Part shown: positions 4,485 to 7,998 of the stretch, piece after piece
How the letters are laid out: the number at the start of each line of letters is the position of its first letter
Numbering within the stretch: the stretch's first letter is position 1
From: CAYRGQ01 sp964423925
GTDB taxonomy: Bacteria; Bacteroidota; Bacteroidia; Sphingobacteriales; Sphingobacteriaceae
Reading direction: 5' to 3'
Length of the DNA stretch: 7,998 nt
NCBI GenBank assembly: GCA_964423925.1
Contig: CAYRGQ010000063.1
Coordinates: 1 to 7,998, forward strand
Program-made: the position numbers and the translations under genes
The notes under the pieces: model-generated
What the model was told of the DNA's origin: nothing
The model's database searches: none
Seen by the model: only the letters and a program-made list of their open reading frames with translations

Positions 4485-6974
4485 TTAAAATTCTTTGTCG
4501 CCAAATTCGCTTTTGCTGAAACTTAATGCCTTTGCCAATTCGTTGATTCGATAGGTAAAACTAAGCATGACGACATCGACCTCATTAATGTAGTTGGTAG
4601 AGAAGTAGAAGTCGTCACCACGGGTTGTCATCCGTTGTTGGTTTGCATCCAGCCAGCCCATCCCCATATGCAACCATTGGAGCGTCAAGGCACCCCGATT
4701 GTCAAGTATGGATTTTCTAACACTCAGATTTGGCGAGAAAAGCTTCGAATTCTCACCTTGGATTGTAGCCGTACGAGATACGTAGTTCAGGTTAAACTGT
4801 GAGGTCAGCGTGGGAGTGATTTCAAATGTGCCGTTGAGATTGAATGAGTAGTTTAAACTGTTCCTACCGAGTTGCTCGTTGAAGATGCGGCCCGCTACGG
4901 CATATTGATAAATCGTGCCTCCAATGTAGACCTTCAACCAGCTTTTGGGCTTCACGTCTAGACCCGCCTCGATGCCGTAGGCCTGTGCCGCCCGCGTATT
5001 GGTATAGGTGCGATATAGTGTAGAATCGTTATACACGCTATTGACCCGATTGATGGCATTCGCGGTATGGCGGTAGTATCCTGTGACAAAAAGCGAGTTC
5101 TGACCAAATTCCTTTATCATCCCAATTTCCGCGGCGTCTATAAGCTCCGGCTTTAACTCCGGATCACCCTCTTCCAACACCTCGGAATGCCGACGTGCCA
5201 TGAACGGGTTCATCATGCTCGTGGTCGTCCGCTCAATGCGCTTGCTATACCCGCCTTTTAGCCGGTAACCATTGTTGAGGGTGTACATGGCGTTGAGTGT
5301 CGGAAACAGGTGCCATTGGTCGAGGACGTATTGCGGCCCGCGTGCCTCCCGTAGGTTCCGGTCGGTATGTTCCAGCCGTAAACCGGCACTATAGCTCAGC
5401 TTTGCACCCGTTTTGTTGTATTGGGCATACACCGAATGGATGCTGCGCTGTAAATCGACATCTCCTCCGTATTCATCCCGCGTAATAAAGTCGGCAGTCC
5501 CCAACACTTTTTCATTATACGCAAACTCACCGGTGTGCATGAGGTATCTATATTGATAGCCCGCTTCGAGGCTTGCGTCTTTTGCGAGCGGTACGTTATA
5601 ATCGAGGCTCGCACGAAAACCGTCCAGTGGGTTAAATTCGTCCATGATGTGGTGTTCCAGGGTATCCTGATGGTTGTCCGGAAGCACATTTAGATTGTTG
5701 GTTGGGCCGCCCAGCACCGTGTGTTCGTATAAGGCCGATGCGGTAAGCGCGGATTTATTGGCAAACGTATGTTGGTAGTCCATGCTGGCGATAAAAAAAT
5801 CGCCGCGTCGTTCGCGCAGGTTTTTATTAAAATAGTCAAATTGTTCGAAGGGGCTGGTTTGCCCCACCTGCGATCGCGTCTGGGCGTAAAGGAGGTCTGC
5901 CGTCCGTAGCTCCGACCGTCTGCCGCCAAATGCAGAAGCGGAGATTGTGTTGTTATCGTCTAGCGCGAAGCTCGCGGACACCCGCCCCGAGTACGACTCC
6001 CTCCGGTGGCTACGCTCGCCAGCCGATGGTAGGGCGGTATGGATAGTATTGCGAGTCGTGCTCACGATACCGTCACGATATCCCGTCATGTCGTTCCTTT
6101 TATAGTCCGCCCCGAGCGATACATCCCACTTACCCCTTCTGATGTTGGAGGTGAAATCTCCCCCTAGTCTTCGCGCAATCTTTTCGTTGCCGAAGGTCTC
6201 GATGCTGGGCGCGCCTACTTGGGCATTAAGCAAAAGGTATATGCCATCCTTCGTCCCTTTTTTCGTCTTAATGTTGATGATACCGGCTTTCCCGTCGGGA
6301 TCATACCTGGCGGAGGGCGCTGTGACGATTTCGATGTCTGCTATCGAATTCGCTGGAAGTTGGCTGAGCCATGACGATGCATCTCCCGTGATCGGCCGCC
6401 CGTCCAACAGGATAAGAAAACCAGCACTGCCACGCATGAGGACCTCACCATCGGCGTTGATGGATACGGAGGGCATATTGCGGAGTATATCGATGGCGGA
6501 ACCCCCCGCCGCCGCGTGGAACTGATCTGCACGGTATGTCTGTTTCTCGATCGTATGGTCGACGTCGCGGGCCGTCGCCCGAACTTCCACTTCGCCTAAC
6601 ATCGCCGATCCCAATGTCAGGTAAAACGTGCCGAGGTCAATGGATTTTTGGTCCGCCGCCACATGGATGTCGCTTACGGTATAGGTTTCGTATCCAATAA
6701 AACGAATCTCAAGGAAATAGTTTCCTGATTCGACGTTATCCAGTTTAAACTGCCCGCGGTCGTCGGATACGGTCGCGGACATCAACGTCGTGTCGGCCCC
6801 ACCGTAGAGGGCAAGGGAGGCGTATTCGATAGGCGTGTGATGGGCTTGGTCAAGCACCCTACCCGCAAGGGTAGTCTGGGCATATAGTGTGCAGGTAGTG
6901 CTTAGTAGCACCGATGTCCAGGCAAAGGCATAAATCAAGCGCCTATATTGTTTCAAGGATTGGATGGAAGACAT
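4485..6974 (-). CDS. TonB-dependent receptor, outer-membrane beta-barrel family
   Basis: Reading from the ATG at 6974 gives 829 residues. Upstream in-frame codons reach only a TTG at 7067 and would put the signal peptide internally, so they are excluded. Residues 1-33 form a signal peptide (KQYRR, hydrophobic core, ending TLYAQ). Residues about 34-118 are a carboxypeptidase-regulatory-like beta sandwich (LAGRVLD...IEYASL...G.FKLDNVESGNYFLEIRFIGYE). Residues about 130-245 are the plug (GSAIDILRNMPSVSINADGEV, LLDGRP, LPANSIADIEIVTAPSARYDPDG.AGIINI). The rest is a barrel rich in alternating aromatic strands; it ends in Phe and fits the OMP_b-brl_3 type. It imports an unknown ligand across the outer membrane using TonB energy; no SusD partner is adjacent, so a glycan-type Sus pair is not supported. 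The start lies inside the 3' end of the AraC-family gene (22-bp overlap), suggesting coupled translation. A weak -7-like box (CAACTTTG, 6987-6980) sits just before the start. Confidence 0.92.
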   Translation of the reverse strand: MSSIQSLKQYRRLIYAFAWTSVLLSTTCTLYAQTTLAGRVLDQAHHTPIEYASLALYGGADTTLMSATVSDDRGQFKLDNVESGNYFLEIRFIGYETYTVSDIHVAADQKSIDLGTFYLTLGSAMLGEVEVRATARDVDHTIEKQTYRADQFHAAAGGSAIDILRNMPSVSINADGEVLMRGSAGFLILLDGRPITGDASSWLSQLPANSIADIEIVTAPSARYDPDGKAGIINIKTKKGTKDGIYLLLNAQVGAPSIETFGNEKIARRLGGDFTSNIRRGKWDVSLGADYKRNDMTGYRDGIVSTTRNTIHTALPSAGERSHRRESYSGRVSASFALDDNNTISASAFGGRRSELRTADLLYAQTRSQVGQTSPFEQFDYFNKNLRERRGDFFIASMDYQHTFANKSALTASALYEHTVLGGPTNNLNVLPDNHQDTLEHHIMDEFNPLDGFRASLDYNVPLAKDASLEAGYQYRYLMHTGEFAYNEKVLGTADFITRDEYGGDVDLQRSIHSVYAQYNKTGAKLSYSAGLRLEHTDRNLREARGPQYVLDQWHLFPTLNAMYTLNNGYRLKGGYSKRIERTTTSMMNPFMARRHSEVLEEGDPELKPELIDAAEIGMIKEFGQNSLFVTGYYRHTANAINRVNSVYNDSTLYRTYTNTRAAQAYGIEAGLDVKPKSWLKVYIGGTIYQYAVAGRIFNEQLGRNSLNYSFNLNGTFEITPTLTSQFNLNYVSRTATIQGENSKLFSPNLSVRKSILDNRGALTLQWLHMGMGWLDANQQRMTTRGDDFYFSTNYINEVDVVMLSFTYRINELAKALSFSKSEFGDKEF

Positions 6975-7828
6975 GTCGGCAAAGTTGTAGAATTTGAGGC
7001 TTGCGGCGTGGTATATTTGAAAATATGATGGCTTGAATTCGCCTTTCGGAATGCCTGCGGCGTACAACCGGTGTGGCGCTTGAAATACTTAATGAAATGC
7101 GATGGGTCCTTGAAGTTTAGTTGATGCGAAATCTGGGCCACGTGCGCGTCGGTATATATTAGCAGCCGTTTCCCTTCGCTGATAATGTGATCGGCAATGA
7201 TCCGTGAAGCTTGCCGATTTAGTGTCTTCATGCAAACTGCATTCAAGTTTTGAGGGGACGTGTGCAACTTGTCGGCGTAGTAGGCGACACTGTTCTGTAA
7301 ACTTTCCGGGCGGCTGAGCAGTTCCAGAAAGCGTACGATGAGGTCGTTCGTGATGCCCTTCGCGGCCTTCTCCGGTTTGGCAATCGCTATGACTTTAGCG
7401 AGCAGTGCTTTCAAAAGGCCCTCGATAACTGCAAAATCCTGTTCGCTCGTTAATAGCGAAAATAATTTTTCTACGGTATCGTTTGGGGTGAGCCGGAGGC
7501 AGTTTGTGGCACTGACCCGTGCGATTAGCCTTTTTAATCCTTTGTCAAAAGACTGTTGGGAAAATCCTTCGCGGAGTAACAATACGTACCCTTCTGGGGT
7601 ATCGTGGATGTCCCAATGGTGCACCTGCTCTTTTCTTACGACAAATAGGGTTGGCGCCTCAATGGCGTACGGGGTGTGATCGATGGTATGATTGCCGTGG
7701 GCCGCCGACAAATAAATAAGCTCAAGGTAGTTTTTATGCTTGTGGGGTTGTGTCTTGCGAACCCACGCCCGAAATGGTGCGACTTTGATCAGTGTGTCGG
7801 TCTCGATCTTGTTATTTGTTTTAATCAC
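6953..7828 (-). CDS. AraC-family transcriptional regulator
   Basis: The frame has no ATG start. I use the GTG at 7828 (291 residues, opening MIKTNNKIETDTLIKVAPFRAW). A TTG at 7903 would add 25 residues with no recognisable domain and is the alternative. Residues about 10-95 look like an AraC-type cupin sensor (QPHKHKNYLELIYL with His29 and His31, then HTIDHTPYAIEAPTLFVVRKEQVHHWDI). Residues about 180-264 are the double helix-turn-helix DNA-binding domain (SVAYYADKLHTSPQNLNAVCMKTLNRQASRIIADHI, then AHVAQISHQLNFKDPSHFIKYFKRHTGCTPQAFRK), with the conserved F.DPSHF..YFKR..G.TP.AFR signature. A 27-residue polar tail (SSHHIFKYTT...) follows and its last codons overlap the receptor start. The protein binds DNA in the cytoplasm, probably controlling the adjacent receptor gene in response to a small ligand; ligand and target are inferred. 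Confidence 0.9.
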   Translation of the reverse strand: MIKTNNKIETDTLIKVAPFRAWVRKTQPHKHKNYLELIYLSAAHGNHTIDHTPYAIEAPTLFVVRKEQVHHWDIHDTPEGYVLLLREGFSQQSFDKGLKRLIARVSATNCLRLTPNDTVEKLFSLLTSEQDFAVIEGLLKALLAKVIAIAKPEKAAKGITNDLIVRFLELLSRPESLQNSVAYYADKLHTSPQNLNAVCMKTLNRQASRIIADHIISEGKRLLIYTDAHVAQISHQLNFKDPSHFIKYFKRHTGCTPQAFRKANSSHHIFKYTTPQASNSTTLPTCLPSNP

Positions 7829-7925
7829 GTTTGTGTTGATTCGGTAGTTTAATAACGGGTGTCCCCCGCAGCTCAAATTGCCGCTGAAGGCCAATCCTGC
7901 CAAAGATATTGCTTTCCCGCTGCCT

Positions 7926-7956
7926 CACAAATAGGCAAGTATAAGCAAAACGTCAA
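7926..7956 (-). promoter_or_regulatory. Possible promoter of the AraC-family gene
   Basis: On the - strand TTG (7956-7954) and TATTTGTG (7933-7926) are 20 bp apart, resembling the Bacteroidota -33 TTG and -7 TAnnTTTG elements; the -7 box has one mismatch. Transcription would begin near 7918, giving a leader of about 90 nt to GTG 7828 or about 15 nt to TTG 7903. Confidence 0.3.
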
Positions 7957-7998
7957 GGCTGTTTGTTGGCGGCCTTTGGGTTGGTTTTGACGCTCAAT

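Noticed and set aside
4311..4526. 71-codon + strand ORF
   Set aside because: It overlaps the better-supported 27-codon membrane ORF in another frame, crosses the terminator hairpin and enters the receptor gene antisense. No domain is visible.
6142..6525. 127-codon + strand ORF within the receptor gene
   Set aside because: It is antisense to the conserved plug domain, and its composition follows from the codons of the real gene.
6975..7067. N-terminal extension of the TonB receptor from the TTG at 7067
   Set aside because: It would place 31 residues before a clear signal peptide, and the same bases encode the end of the AraC-family regulator in another frame.

Overview
The window looks like chromosomal DNA from a Bacteroidota bacterium, probably Sphingobacteriales or a related order; genus not resolved. 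The signs are a TonB-dependent receptor of the CarboxypepD_reg/plug/outer-membrane-barrel type, signal peptides ending in AQ, weak or absent Shine-Dalgarno sequences, and a good match to the Bacteroidota -7 promoter element TAnnTTTG at 4208-4215. Most of the window is moderately GC-rich. A block of about 1.2 kb in the middle is clearly AT-richer.

Layout. (1) 58-2763, + strand: a large exported protein whose second half looks like an (alpha/alpha)6 six-hairpin glycosidase. A candidate terminator hairpin follows at 2771-2837. (2) 2840-4085: an AT-rich block holding a cluster of small hairpins, a VOC/glyoxalase-like gene, a palindromic element of about 134 bp that resembles an integron attC site, and an SRPBCC/AHSA1-like gene. 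Two small, unrelated, same-strand genes with an attC-like palindrome between them look like integron cassettes, but no integrase gene is in view. (3) 4086-4484: a region with two direct repeats, a Bacteroidota -7 box, a predicted structured RNA, a 27-codon single-membrane-segment ORF, and a hairpin that may stop transcription from both sides. (4) 4485-7828, - strand: an AraC-family regulator gene followed by a TonB-dependent receptor gene, overlapping by 22 bp. Transcription from the two halves of the window converges at about 4456-4484.

How the genes relate. The AraC regulator and the receptor probably form one unit, the regulator sensing a signal and controlling uptake of an unknown substrate. 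The glycosidase-like protein stands alone here; no SusD or sugar transporter is visible. The most notable items are the attC-like cassette structure and the undescribed 4208-4435 unit (promoter, structured leader, micro-membrane protein), whose layout recalls type I toxin loci or small-protein genes with regulatory leaders. That functional reading is inference only.
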